DNA from: Pseudonocardia sp. TRM90224
Lineage (GTDB): Bacteria > Actinomycetota > Actinomycetes > Mycobacteriales > Pseudonocardiaceae
DNA: 64,000 bases
Direction of reading: 5' to 3'
Assembly: GCF_021245725.1 (NCBI RefSeq)
Contig: NZ_JAJGSX010000005.1
Location: forward strand, 62,001 to 126,000
This document shows, in pieces, positions 36,209 through 47,457 of this stretch. The stretch's first letter is position 1. Each line of letters starts with the position of its first letter. The translations under genes were made by a program, and so were the position numbers. Below the pieces are notes generated by a model. It was not told the DNA's origin. It searched no databases and saw nothing but the letters and a program-made list of their open reading frames with translations.

Positions 36209-37500
36209 GCCGACACCTTCCCCGCCTCGGCGAGCGCTTGGTCGAGATCCCAAATGATGTCCTCCGGATCCTCCAGCCCGACGCTGATCCGCACCAGGTC
36301 GGGCGGCACGCCCGCGTCGCGCAGCTGGTCGTCCGTCAGCTGCTGGTGGGTCGTCGAACCGGGATGGATCACGAGCGTGCGGACGTCGCCGATGTTGGCG
36401 AGGTGGCTGCACAGCTGCACCGACTCGATGAACCGCTGCCCGGCCTCCCGGCCGCCGTCGACACCGAAGGAGAACACGGCACCCGGCCCGAGCGGCAGGT
36501 AGCGCTGGGCGAGCGCGTGGTGCGGGTGATCGGGCAGCCCCGCCCACTTCACGTAGGACACCCGCGGGTCGGCTTGCAGCCACTCCGCGACGGCCCGCGC
36601 GTTGGCGACGTGCGCCGCCATCCGCTGCGGGAGCGTCTCCACACCTTGCAGCAACAGGAACGCCGAGTGCGCCGAGAGGGTCGCGCCGACGTCGCGCAGC
36701 TGCTCGGCGCGCAGCTTCGTGAGGAAGCCGAGCTCCTGGAAGTTGCCCCACCAGCTCAGCCCGCCGTACGACGGGATCGGCTCGGTCATCTGCGGGAAGT
36801 TGCCGTTGCCCCAGTTGAACCGGCCCGATTCCACGACCACCCCGCCCAGCGTGGTGCCGTGGCCGCCGAGGAACTTCGTCGCCGAGTGGATCACGATGTC
36901 GGCGCCGTGCTCGATCGGCCGGCACAGGTACGGCGTCGCCATCGTCGCGTCGACGACGAGCGGCAGGCCGGCCGCGTGCGCGACGTCCGCGAGCGCTGCG
37001 ATGTCGGCGACGTCGCCTGACGGGTTGGCGACGATCTCCGCGAAGAGCAGCTTCGTGTTGGGCCTGATCGCGGCGGCGAACGCGGCTGGATCACTGCCAG
37101 GGACAAAGGCCGTGTCGACCCCGAACCTGCGCAGCGTGACGTCGAGCTGCGTGATCGTGCCGCCGTAGAGCCCGGCGGCGGCGACGATGTGGTCGCCGGC
37201 TCCGGCGAGGCTGGCGAACGTCAAGAACTCGGCGGCCTGCCCGCTCGCCGTCGCGACCGCGCCGATCCCGCCCTCGAGGCTCGCCATCCGCTCCTCCAGA
37301 ACCGACACCGTCGGGTTGGCGATGCGGCTGTAGATCAGGCCGTACTTCTGCAGCGCGAAGAGGCTCGCCGCATCGGTGGTGTCGGCGAAGACGAAGCTCG
37401 TGGACTGGTAGATCGGCGTCGCGCGGGCGCCCGTTGCGGAGTCGGGCACGGCGCCGGCGTGCACCGCGCGCGTCCGGAAACCCCAGCTGCGGTCGGTCAT
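36205..37500 (-). CDS. metY: O-acetylhomoserine sulfhydrylase
   Basis: PLP enzyme making homocysteine from O-acetylhomoserine and sulfide (direct sulfhydrylation for methionine). The 431-residue protein begins MTDRSWGFRTRAVHAG and has TPIYQSTSFVFADT, ATASGQAAEFLTF, VVDATMATPYLCRPIEHGAD, the PLP lysine in IHSATKFLGGHGT, and RISVGLEDPEDIIWDLDQAL. ATG 37500 (GGGGG upstream) is preferred to 37518. No SAM riboswitch fits: only 21 bp separate it from the hydrolase gene upstream. Confidence 0.94.
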   Translation of the reverse strand: MTDRSWGFRTRAVHAGAVPDSATGARATPIYQSTSFVFADTTDAASLFALQKYGLIYSRIANPTVSVLEERMASLEGGIGAVATASGQAAEFLTFASLAGAGDHIVAAAGLYGGTITQLDVTLRRFGVDTAFVPGSDPAAFAAAIRPNTKLLFAEIVANPSGDVADIAALADVAHAAGLPLVVDATMATPYLCRPIEHGADIVIHSATKFLGGHGTTLGGVVVESGRFNWGNGNFPQMTEPIPSYGGLSWWGNFQELGFLTKLRAEQLRDVGATLSAHSAFLLLQGVETLPQRMAAHVANARAVAEWLQADPRVSYVKWAGLPDHPHHALAQRYLPLGPGAVFSFGVDGGREAGQRFIESVQLCSHLANIGDVRTLVIHPGSTTHQQLTDDQLRDAGVPPDLVRISVGLEDPEDIIWDLDQALAEAGKVSA

Positions 37501-37521
37501 GCCCCCATACTTCCCCATCGT

Positions 37522-38229
37522 TCAGGCGTCGAGGTGCTCGCGGAAGAACGCGACGATGCGCCGGTGCGCGTCGGCCGCGCTGGCCTCGTGGTACTCGCCC
37601 CGGATCGGGGTGTACGGCAAGACCCGGCCCATCAGCCCGGGGGTCCGCGTGTAGAACGAGTGCCCGGCCTCCGGGTAGATCTGGACGTCGTGCGCGACGC
37701 CGAGCGCCTCCAGGTCGGTGGTGAGCCGCTCGGCGAAGCCGCGGTTGGCGAGGTCGCGCCCACCGAAGCTCGCGACGACGGGGCAGGCGCGGTCCATCTC
37801 GACGGGCATGCTGTAGAACGGCGCCGACACCTTGTAGAGGCCGGTCTTCGCGAGCAGCAGCGCGAAGCTGCCGCCCATGCAGAACCCGATGGCGCCGATC
37901 CGCTCGCCGTCGACGGCCGGGTCGTCGGCGAGCCGGCGCCGCGCCGCCTCGATGTCGTCCAGCTCGCGCCCGGTGCCGCGGATCGTCGTGCGGATGGCGC
38001 TCGCGACGCAGATCGGGCGCACCGGGCCGCGCGCGAACAGGTCCGGGATGAGCACGGCGTACCCGTCGTCGGCGAGGTCGCGCGCGACCCTGCGCATCTC
38101 GTCGGTCATCCCGAACGCCTCGTAGATCATCACGAGGCCGGGCACGGGCCCCGTCGCGTCGTCGGGCGTCGTCAGCACGCCGGGGAGGGTGACGCCGTCG
38201 CCTGCGGTGAACTCGATCTCATGCTGCAC
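37522..38229 (-). CDS. Dienelactone hydrolase family protein
   Basis: A 235-residue alpha/beta hydrolase with the family's cysteine nucleophile elbow GFCMGG, acid residue in VVASFGGRD, and the catalytic histidine in EAGHSFYTR. The start MQHEIEFTAGDGVTLPGVLTTP is typical. Natural substrate unknown; many members act on lactones or esters. It precedes metY on the same strand with 21 bp between them, so they may share a transcript. Confidence 0.9.
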   Translation of the reverse strand: MQHEIEFTAGDGVTLPGVLTTPDDATGPVPGLVMIYEAFGMTDEMRRVARDLADDGYAVLIPDLFARGPVRPICVASAIRTTIRGTGRELDDIEAARRRLADDPAVDGERIGAIGFCMGGSFALLLAKTGLYKVSAPFYSMPVEMDRACPVVASFGGRDLANRGFAERLTTDLEALGVAHDVQIYPEAGHSFYTRTPGLMGRVLPYTPIRGEYHEASAADAHRRIVAFFREHLDA

Positions 38230-38262
38230 GACGGCGACGCTACTGCCGCGAGCGCTCCCCCG

Positions 38263-39174
38263 TCATCGACGGGGCAGCCGAACCAGCCCTTCTTGCACGG
38301 TTGTCGCCACGAGCGTGCCGTCCTGCGTCGTGAACCTGCCGGTCGCGAGCCCGCGCGAGCCGGAGGCCGTCGGCGAGTAGCAGGTGTAGAGCAGCCACTC
38401 GTCGGCGCGGAACGGCCGGTGGAACCACATCGCGTGGTCGAGGCTCGCCATCTGCAGCTGCGTCGCGCCGAGGTCGTGGCGGGCGATCACCGAGCCGAGC
38501 AGCGTCATGTCGCTGGCGTAGGTGAGCAGGCAGACGTGCAGCAACCGGTCGGCCGGCAGCGTGCCGTCGGCGCGCATCCACACCCGCATCGGCCCGTCGG
38601 ACGCCCCGGTGCGCGCGGTCGACCAGGTCGGCTCGTCGACGAACCGCATGTCGATCGGGCGCGGCGCCCTGGCCAGCCACCCGCCGCGGCCGCCCTCGGC
38701 GATCCGCTGGCCGATGTCGGGGAGCGTCTCCGGGGCCGGCACGTCGACCGGGCCGGGCTCGGTGTGCTCCAGCCCTTCCTCCGGCAGCTGGAACGACGCC
38801 GAGAGCGAGAAGATCGCCTCGCCGTGCTGGATCGCGAGCACCCGCCGCGTGGTGAACGAGCGGCCGTCGCGCACCCGCTCCGCCTCGTAGACGATCGGGA
38901 CGCGCGGATCGCCCGGCCGGATGAAGTAGGCGTGCAGCGAGTGCACCTGCCGGTCCTCCGGCACGGTCCGACCCGCCGCGACGAGCGCCTGGCCGGCGAC
39001 CTGGCCGCCGAACACGCGCGTCGGGCTCTGCGGCGGGCTGACCCCGCGGAACAGGTTGACCTCCAGCTGCTCCAGGTCGAGCAGCTCGACCAGCCCGTCG
39101 AGCACGGCCTGGCCGCGCGGTGCGCCGTCGGCAGCGAGGTCGGGCTCGGGGCGGGTCGTCGAGGGAGTGCTCAC
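38263..39174 (-). CDS. tesB: Acyl-CoA thioesterase II
   Basis: Double hot-dog thioesterase that hydrolyses acyl-CoA. The 303-residue protein starts at a GTG (VSTPSTTRPEPDL) and shows the TesB blocks FRGVSPPQSPTRVFGGQVAGQAL, VHSLHAYFIRPGDPRVPIVY, GRSFTTRRVLAIQHGEAIF, LASLDHAMWFHRPFRADEWLLY split normally, and LATGRFTTQDGTLVATTVQEGL. Full length. Separated from the upstream marR by a 309-bp repeat region. Confidence 0.93.
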   Translation of the reverse strand: MSTPSTTRPEPDLAADGAPRGQAVLDGLVELLDLEQLEVNLFRGVSPPQSPTRVFGGQVAGQALVAAGRTVPEDRQVHSLHAYFIRPGDPRVPIVYEAERVRDGRSFTTRRVLAIQHGEAIFSLSASFQLPEEGLEHTEPGPVDVPAPETLPDIGQRIAEGGRGGWLARAPRPIDMRFVDEPTWSTARTGASDGPMRVWMRADGTLPADRLLHVCLLTYASDMTLLGSVIARHDLGATQLQMASLDHAMWFHRPFRADEWLLYTCYSPTASGSRGLATGRFTTQDGTLVATTVQEGLVRLPRR

Positions 39175-39238
39175 CCGGGCATCCTCTCAGCACCACGGGG
39201 TGCGCACCGCCCCCACCGGCACGTGACCCGCCCCACCA

Positions 39239-39508
39239 GGTGAGTCGCCACTTTCGGCACGGTGAGTCGACACCCGCGACACGGTGAGTCGACACTTTCA
39301 GCACGGCGAGTTGTCACTTTCAGCACGGTGAGTCGACGCCCTTGGCGCGCGCGGCTCGCCGCGAACCCGCAACTCACCGTGCAGGGAGTGACAACTCACC
39401 GTGCTAGAGGTGTCGACTCACCGTGCTAGAGGTGTCGACACACCGTGCCAGAAGTGTCGACTCACCGTGCCAGAAGCGTCGACTCACCGGGTTGGATGTG
39501 GCGACTCA
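39239..39508. repeat. Family A array, second locus
   Basis: About five 22-bp units in one sense (GTGAGTCGACACTTTCAGCA core) from 39239, then a GC-rich turn near 39350, then about six units in the opposite sense to about 39508. The last unit runs into marR: it supplies the marR stop codon (TGAGTCGAC) and encodes its final residues GESPHPTR. It fills the gap between marR and tesB, both on the minus strand. Confidence 0.9.
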
Positions 39509-40005
39509 CCCGGGGTGGGGTGGGCGCTGCCTTCCTCGCAGAAGGCACGTTGCTCCGCGGCGACCGCCCGCAGGTACGCGGCCACCGTCTCCTGCGCCTC
39601 GGGGCTCATCCGCTCCGCGACGCCGTCGATCCGCCGCAACAGCGGCCCGATGGCGGCGAGCGCGTTGTGGTGGCCCGCCTCCGTCAGCTCGACGACCACC
39701 CGGCGCCGGTCGTGCGGGTGCGGGGCGCGGCGGACGTGCCCGGCCGCTTCCAGCCGGTCGACCAGCTCGGTCGCCGAGGCGGACCGCATGCCCAGCTTGT
39801 TGCCCAGCTCGACCGGGCCGACCGGCGAGGTGGCCTCGACGAGCAGCTCGATCGCCCGCACGTCGTTGAGGGACATCCCCATCCGGGCCGCGATCACCGG
39901 GCCGACGACGGCCGCGGTGCGCTGGACCTCCCAGAGCGCCCACGACGGTTCGGCGCTGCGCCACCCGCGGCGTTCCCTGGTCTCGACCTCGTCGTACTCC
40001 GCCAT
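39484..40005 (-). CDS. MarR family transcriptional regulator
   Basis: The 173-residue winged-helix protein has MSLNDVRAIELLVEATSPVGPVELGNKLGMRSASATELVDRLEAAGHV split around the recognition helix, and the wing RRAPHPHDRRRVVVELTEAG. It is divergent from the P450 gene, with a 25-bp palindrome between them. It probably represses the P450 and itself, relieved by a small ligand. The C-terminal tail derives from a family A repeat unit, an odd case of a repeat becoming coding. GAGGGAAAGG precedes the ATG. Confidence 0.9.
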   Translation of the reverse strand: MAEYDEVETRERRGWRSAEPSWALWEVQRTAAVVGPVIAARMGMSLNDVRAIELLVEATSPVGPVELGNKLGMRSASATELVDRLEAAGHVRRAPHPHDRRRVVVELTEAGHHNALAAIGPLLRRIDGVAERMSPEAQETVAAYLRAVAAEQRAFCEEGSAHPTPGESPHPTR

Positions 40006-40058
40006 GGAAACCTTTCCCTCGGATGCCTGGACATCAGGCTGCCGAGCTTACTAACCTG

Positions 40059-40083
40059 AAGTCGCTAGGCTCCCTAGCGACTT
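40059..40083. promoter_or_regulatory. Probable MarR operator
   Basis: Perfect 11-bp arms AAGTCGCTAGG and CCTAGCGACTT around a 3-bp centre, 12 bp upstream of the P450 GTG and next to TTAGTA/TAAGCT, a likely -10 of marR. Confidence 0.7.
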
Positions 40084-40095
40084 TGGAGGAAGTAC

Positions 40096-41247
40096 GTGGA
40101 AACCCCAGTGGCCGACGTCGACGTCTACGCGACGGGCGTCTGCCCGATCACCCACCCCAACCCGCTGCCGGAGAAGCTGCGCGCCGCGGGCCCGGTCGTC
40201 CGCACACCGGTGCCGATGGGCGGCGACGTCTGGGTCATCACCGACGAGACCCTCGCCCGGCGGGCGCTGCTCGACCCGCGCATCGTCAAGGACCCGGCGT
40301 ACGCACCGGAGCACTGGGACCGCGGCGCCGTCGGCCTGGAGCCGACGGCTGCCGAGCGCACGTCTCTGACCACCCTCGACGGGCCGGCGCACCAACTGCT
40401 GCGGCAGGCGCACAACCCGCTGTTCACGAACCGCCGCATGCAGGAGCACGCCGCCCGCGTCGCCGAGATCGCCCATACGTTGCTCGACGAGTTGCCGGCC
40501 GGGCCCGTCGACCTCGCCGCCGACTTCACCATGCGCTACCCGCTCGCCGTGGTCTGCGACGTGCTCGGCGTGCCGATCGACGGCAACACCACCGCCGTGG
40601 ACGAAGCCACCGCGGCGTGCCGGAAGGTGTTCGCCGGGACGTCCGACAGCGGGGCGGCGATGATGGCCGCGCTCGGTGAGCTGGCCGCGACCGCGCTCGT
40701 GGACGGCCGGCAGGGGCTGGCCCGCGACCTGCGCGAGCGTCTGCCCGACATGCCGGACGCCGACCTGCACTACGTGCTCGCCGGGCTCATCTTCGCCGGT
40801 CAGGTGACCACGACGGTTGTGCTCGGGTTCCTGCTCGCGCGTGTGCTCGACGGCGGGATCACCCCGATGGACCCCGACGGGATCGACGACGTCGTGCGCA
40901 GGACGCTGCGCGAGCACCCGCCGGCAGTCGTCTCGCTCTGGCGGTTCACGACGGCCGACGTGGATCTCGGCGGCGTAGTGATCCCGGCGCGGTCCGGCGT
41001 GCTCGTCGACATCGCCGGGATCAACAACGACCCCGCTCGGTCAGGACCGCAGGACCTGACGTTCGGCGCCGGGCCGCACTTCTGCGTCGGCTCGCACCTC
41101 GCTCAGCTGGAACTGACCACGCTCGTCCGGGTGCTGCGGGAGCGGTTCCCGCGGGCGCGACTCGCCGTCCCGTACGCCGATCTGCAACGCGTCGACGCCG
41201 GGATCCACGGCAGCATGCTGGCGGCCGTGCCCGCAGTCCTCACCTAG
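40096..41247 (+). CDS. Cytochrome P450 with atypical K-helix and shortened meander
   Basis: The 383-residue protein has the heme-thiolate loop FGAGPHFCVGSHLAQLEL and an I-helix LIFAGQVTTTVVLG. In the K-helix, where most P450s have ExxR, the sequence reads DDVVRRTLREHPPAVVSLWRF; there is no Glu three residues before an Arg. Between NNDPARSG and the heme loop the usual PxRF meander is missing by roughly ten residues. GTG 40096 has GGAGGAAG upstream. It is probably controlled by the divergent MarR protein. Redox partners are not nearby and the substrate is unknown. It may be a specialised enzyme or a binding protein. Confidence 0.9.
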   Translation: METPVADVDVYATGVCPITHPNPLPEKLRAAGPVVRTPVPMGGDVWVITDETLARRALLDPRIVKDPAYAPEHWDRGAVGLEPTAAERTSLTTLDGPAHQLLRQAHNPLFTNRRMQEHAARVAEIAHTLLDELPAGPVDLAADFTMRYPLAVVCDVLGVPIDGNTTAVDEATAACRKVFAGTSDSGAAMMAALGELAATALVDGRQGLARDLRERLPDMPDADLHYVLAGLIFAGQVTTTVVLGFLLARVLDGGITPMDPDGIDDVVRRTLREHPPAVVSLWRFTTADVDLGGVVIPARSGVLVDIAGINNDPARSGPQDLTFGAGPHFCVGSHLAQLELTTLVRVLRERFPRARLAVPYADLQRVDAGIHGSMLAAVPAVLT

Positions 41248-41253
41248 CGTCGG

Positions 41254-42675
41254 CTACGCGTGGTCCTCCTCGCCCAGCCGGTGCACGCGGATGAGGTTGG
41301 TGGAGCCGACGGTGCCGGGCGGTGAGCCGGCGACGATCACGACGAGGTCGCCGGGCTGGAAGCGCTCCAGCGCGAGCATCGCGTGGTCGACCTGGCGCAC
41401 CATGGCGTCGGTCGATTCGACGAAGTCGACGAGGAAGGTCTCGACGCCCCAGCTCATCGAGAGCTGGCTGCGCACGTCGGGGGTCGGGGTGAACGCCAGC
41501 AGCGGCAGCCGCGTGTGCAGGCGGGCGAGCCTGCGCACGGTGTCGCCGGACTGCGTGAACGCCACGAGCGCCCGCGCGGAGAGCCGCTCGCCGATGTCGC
41601 GGGCCGCATAGGAGAGCACGCCGCGCTTGGTGCGCGGGACGTGGTTCAGCGGCGGCACCCCGACGGGGCCTTCCTCGGCGGCTTCGACGATCTGCGCCAT
41701 CGTCTGCACGGTCTTGATCGGGTAGCGACCGACGCCGGTCTCGCCGGAGAGCATCACGGCGTCGGCGCCGTCGAGGACGGCGTTGGCGACGTCGGACGCC
41801 TCCGCGCGGGTCGGGCGCGAGTTGGTGATCATCGACTCCAGCATCTGGGTCGCGACGATCACCGGCTTCGCGTTCTCCCGTGCGATCTGGATGGCGCGCT
41901 TCTGCACCAGCGGCACGTGCTCGAGCGGCAGCTCGACGCCGAGGTCGCCGCGGGCGACCATCACACCGTCGAAGGCGAGCACGATGGCCTCGAGGTTGTC
42001 GACGGCCTCCGGCTTCTCCAGCTTGGCGATGACGGGCAGCCGCCCGCCCTTCGCGTCCATGATCTTGTGCGCGAGGTCGATGTCGGCCGGGCTGCGCACG
42101 AACGAGAGCGCGACGGCGTCGACCCGCAGGTCGAGCGCGAACTCCAGGTCGGCGATGTCCTTCTCCGACAGCGCGGGGACCGTCACGTTCATGCCGGGCA
42201 GCGAGATGCCCTTGTTGTCGCTGACCGGGCCGCCTTCCGTCACCTCGCAGATGACGTCGAGCCCCTCGACGCCGGTGACCCGGAGGCCGACCTTCCCGTC
42301 GTCGACGAGCAGGCGGTCGTCGACGCGCGCGTCGTCGGCAAGACCCTTGTAGGTGGTGGACACCCTGTCGTGGGTGCCGGCGACGTCCTCGACGGTGATG
42401 CGCACCTCCTCGCCGGTGCGCCACTCGACCGGGCCCGCCGCGAACCGGCCGAGCCGGATCTTGGGGCCCTGCAGGTCGGCGAGGATCCCGACGGCGCGCC
42501 CCTCGGCGTCGGCCGCTTCGCGGACCATCTCGTAGACGTGCTTGTGGTCGTCCCGGTTGCCATGGCTGAAGTTCAGCCGGGCGACGTCCATGCCCGCCTG
42601 CACGAGCTCCCGAATGCGGTCCGGGGAGGCGGTGGCGGGACCGATGGTACAGACGATCTTTGTGCGACGGCTCAC
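41254..42675 (-). CDS. pyk: Pyruvate kinase
   Basis: Transfers phosphate from PEP to ADP in the last step of glycolysis. The 473-residue protein starts VSRRTKIVCTIGPATAS and shows ARLNFSHGNRDDH, ADLQGPKIRLGRF, the active-site block VIAKLEKPEAVDNLEAI, MVARGDLGVELPLEHVPLVQK, and MLSGETGVGRYP. The GTG at 42675 lies 8 nt from a TACACT -10, suggesting leaderless expression. The 289-bp gap upstream to the first kinase shows no gene or clear structure beyond this. Confidence 0.96.
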   Translation of the reverse strand: MSRRTKIVCTIGPATASPDRIRELVQAGMDVARLNFSHGNRDDHKHVYEMVREAADAEGRAVGILADLQGPKIRLGRFAAGPVEWRTGEEVRITVEDVAGTHDRVSTTYKGLADDARVDDRLLVDDGKVGLRVTGVEGLDVICEVTEGGPVSDNKGISLPGMNVTVPALSEKDIADLEFALDLRVDAVALSFVRSPADIDLAHKIMDAKGGRLPVIAKLEKPEAVDNLEAIVLAFDGVMVARGDLGVELPLEHVPLVQKRAIQIARENAKPVIVATQMLESMITNSRPTRAEASDVANAVLDGADAVMLSGETGVGRYPIKTVQTMAQIVEAAEEGPVGVPPLNHVPRTKRGVLSYAARDIGERLSARALVAFTQSGDTVRRLARLHTRLPLLAFTPTPDVRSQLSMSWGVETFLVDFVESTDAMVRQVDHAMLALERFQPGDLVVIVAGSPPGTVGSTNLIRVHRLGEEDHA

Positions 42676-42683
42676 AGAGCGTG

Positions 42684-42689
42684 AGTGTA
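42684..42689 (-). promoter_or_regulatory. Candidate -10 element for leaderless pyk
   Basis: TACACT on the minus strand, 8 nt from the pyk GTG. Confidence 0.4.
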
Positions 42690-42964
42690 GCGCGTGTACT
42701 GGAACGATACGGAAGGGTGGTCCCGGAACGTTATCGTCCCGTTCACCCGCCGCTCCTCTGCCGTCGCTGCACGTAGCGACACCGTTTCGGTCGACGATCA
42801 TCAGCGTGACGGACGGATACGCACGGTGCGGACGATGCAGTCGTTCTTTCGGAAAGATCGGCGAAGATGCCCCCAACCTTTTCCGCCCCGTGCGGGTCTT
42901 CATGAGCAATACCGCGGTCGAGCCCCATCGGTGACGCCGCAGACCGGTACGTGAAGGAGGAACC

Positions 42965-45082
42965 ATGCAGGCGCTGCGAGCCGACGACCCGCGGTGGGTC
43001 GGCCCGTTCGAGCTGCACGGGCGGCTCGGCGCTGGCGGGACGGGACAGGTCTTCCTCGGCTCGTGGCCGGGCGGCGGGCTGGCCGCCGTGAAGATCGTGC
43101 ACGCCGCGCTCGCCCGCAACCCGCAGTTCCGCTCGCGGTTCCGCAACGAGGTGGCGAACGTGCGGCAGTTCGGCGGTCCCTGGGCCGCGCCGCTCATCGC
43201 GGCCGACCCCGAGGCCCCGATGCCGTGGCTCGCCACCGCCTACGTCCCGGGCCCTTCATTGGAACGCGCCGTGCAGATGCACGGACCGGTGCCCGGCCCG
43301 ACGGTGCTGGTCATGGCCGCGGCGCTGGCCGGCGCCCTCGCGGAGATCCACGCCGCCGGGCTAGTGCACCGCGACGTGAAGCCGTCCAACGTGCTGCTCG
43401 CCGCCGACGGCCCGCGGCTCATCGACCTCGGCATCTCCCGCACGATGGACGCCACGCAGCTCACCAGCGCCGGCGAGCTCATCGGCACCCCGTCGTACAT
43501 GTCGCCGGAGCAGGCCGACGGCCTCGACGTCGGCCCCGCGTCCGACGTCTTCTCGCTCGGGGCGGTGATCGCCTTCGCCGTCTCGGGGTACTCGCCGTTC
43601 GGCGAGGGCGAGGCGTTCGTGGTGCTGCGCAGGATCGTCGACGACCCGCCGGACGTGGGCATGCTGACCGGCCCGCTGCGCGAGGCCACGCTGGCCTGCC
43701 TGGCGAAGGACCCTGCGGCGCGGCCGTCCGCCGCGGAGCTCGCGCGCGGGCTCATGCCGCTCACCGCCCCGCCGGGCCCGGGCTGGCTGCCGGGGCCGCT
43801 GGCAACGCTCGACCTGACGCCGCCGCACCTCGACCGCCCGTCGGCGCACCAGGTGCGGCCGGGGTCGGTGCTGCTCCCGTCCGGCATCCCGGGGCGGCGG
43901 CCGGTCAGCCGCCGGGCGCTGCTCGGCGGGCTGGCGGCGCTGGGCGTGACCGCGGCCGCCGGTGGTGGCATCGCGTACGCGACGAGCCGCTCGCAGCCGG
44001 CGCCTGCCCCCACCCCGGTGGCGGCACCGGGAACGTCCGCGCCGCCGCCACCACCGGCGGCGGGCGCACCGCCCGCGTCGCTGTGGTCGGTCGACTCCGG
44101 GGTCCAGAACCCGGGGGCGCTGATCGTCGCGGGCGACACGATCCATGTCGGCGGATCGGGCGGGGTCGCCGCGCACGACGCGCGCACCGGGGCGCGGCGG
44201 TGGCAGTTCACCGCCCCCGAGGGCGGCACCGGCTTCGACCCGGATTCGGTGAACCTCGCCGTGGCCGACGGCGCGGTGTACCTCGCGACCCGCGGCGCCG
44301 TCACCGCGCTCGACGCCGCGAGCGGGGCGAAGAAGTGGGCCGTCCCGCTGACCGCGGCGACGCAGTACCAGTCGCTGGTCGGCCCCGACGTCGGCGCGGG
44401 CGGCGGCACCGCGTTCATGACGATCGGCAGCACCGTCACCGCGGTGGATCCCGCGAACGGCAAGACCAGGTGGACCTACACGGTCGCCAGCAACTTCGCC
44501 AACGGGCCGCTGGTCGTCGGCAACCGGGTGCTGGTGCCGTACGAGGGCAGCGCCGCGCTGCTCGACCTGGGCACGGGCGCCGTCGTCTGGGAGTACGCGA
44601 CCGGAGAGGGCCGCGCCACGAGGATCTCCGTCGTGGACGACAGCGTGTACATGTGCATCAACGGGCTGGCCGTCACGGCGCTGGAGCTCGCCACCGGGAA
44701 GGTCCGCTGGCAGGGCGACGCCGGGGAGGGCGGCGCCGACCCGAAGGGGGCGCCCGCCGTCGCCGACGGGATCGTCTCGGTGCTGGGATTCGACGAGCAG
44801 GTGCACGCGCTCGACATGGCTACGGGCGTCGCGCGTTGGGTCGGACCCGACCGCTCGGCGGGCGGCAGCACCGTCCAGTCGGCCACCGCGGCCGCCGCCG
44901 GTGCCGTCTACGTGGGCAGCAACAACGGGCGCTTCTACGCGCTCGAGTCGGCGACCGGGAAGCAGCTGTGGTCGGTGACCGGGACGGGTGGGCTGAACGG
45001 CGTCGCGCAGATCGCCGCCGACCCCCGCCAGGTCGTCGTCATCCGGTCGGACGGGTCGATGGTCGCGTACGGAGGCAAGTGA
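42965..45082 (+). CDS. Serine/threonine kinase with extracytoplasmic PQQ-like propeller (1)
   Basis: The 705-residue protein has a kinase domain at about 10-265: glycine loop GRLGAGGTGQVF, ATP lysine in AAVKIV, HRDVKPSN, and RLIDLGISR, where the usual DFG is DLG. A Pro-rich linker leads to SRRALLGGLAALGV (residues 315-328), a membrane segment starting with a twin-arginine-like motif. A propeller of PQQ-like blades follows (LDAASGAKKWAVPL, VDPANGKTRWTYTV, LDLGTGAVVWEY, LELATGKVRWQG). It probably senses an extracytoplasmic ligand and phosphorylates cytoplasmic targets. AGGAGGA lies upstream. A close paralogue follows 2 bp later. Confidence 0.92.
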   Translation: MQALRADDPRWVGPFELHGRLGAGGTGQVFLGSWPGGGLAAVKIVHAALARNPQFRSRFRNEVANVRQFGGPWAAPLIAADPEAPMPWLATAYVPGPSLERAVQMHGPVPGPTVLVMAAALAGALAEIHAAGLVHRDVKPSNVLLAADGPRLIDLGISRTMDATQLTSAGELIGTPSYMSPEQADGLDVGPASDVFSLGAVIAFAVSGYSPFGEGEAFVVLRRIVDDPPDVGMLTGPLREATLACLAKDPAARPSAAELARGLMPLTAPPGPGWLPGPLATLDLTPPHLDRPSAHQVRPGSVLLPSGIPGRRPVSRRALLGGLAALGVTAAAGGGIAYATSRSQPAPAPTPVAAPGTSAPPPPPAAGAPPASLWSVDSGVQNPGALIVAGDTIHVGGSGGVAAHDARTGARRWQFTAPEGGTGFDPDSVNLAVADGAVYLATRGAVTALDAASGAKKWAVPLTAATQYQSLVGPDVGAGGGTAFMTIGSTVTAVDPANGKTRWTYTVASNFANGPLVVGNRVLVPYEGSAALLDLGTGAVVWEYATGEGRATRISVVDDSVYMCINGLAVTALELATGKVRWQGDAGEGGADPKGAPAVADGIVSVLGFDEQVHALDMATGVARWVGPDRSAGGSTVQSATAAAAGAVYVGSNNGRFYALESATGKQLWSVTGTGGLNGVAQIAADPRQVVVIRSDGSMVAYGGK

Positions 45083-45084
45083 TC

Positions 45085-47379
<2,295 letters not shown>

Positions 47380-47380
47380 C

Positions 47381-47457
47381 CCGAACTTCCCCACCGTTTT
47401 GCCAACCTGCACGCCTTTCAGGGTGTGCAGGTTGGCAAAACGGTGGGCAACTTTCGG
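47381..47457. repeat. Family B inverted repeat, copy 2
   Basis: CCGAACTTCCCCACCGTTTT...and its inverse, between the convergent stop codons of the second kinase and the DUF2461 gene. Two base differences near the outer end of the right arm. Confidence 0.9.

Noticed and set aside
36205..37521. SAM riboswitch for metY
   Set aside because: Only about 21 bp lie between metY and the upstream hydrolase gene, too short for any known SAM riboswitch.
42994..45084. N-terminal extension of the second kinase over the first
   Set aside because: The frame is open only because it shadows the first kinase; ATG 45085 has a ribosome binding site and matches the paralogue's start.
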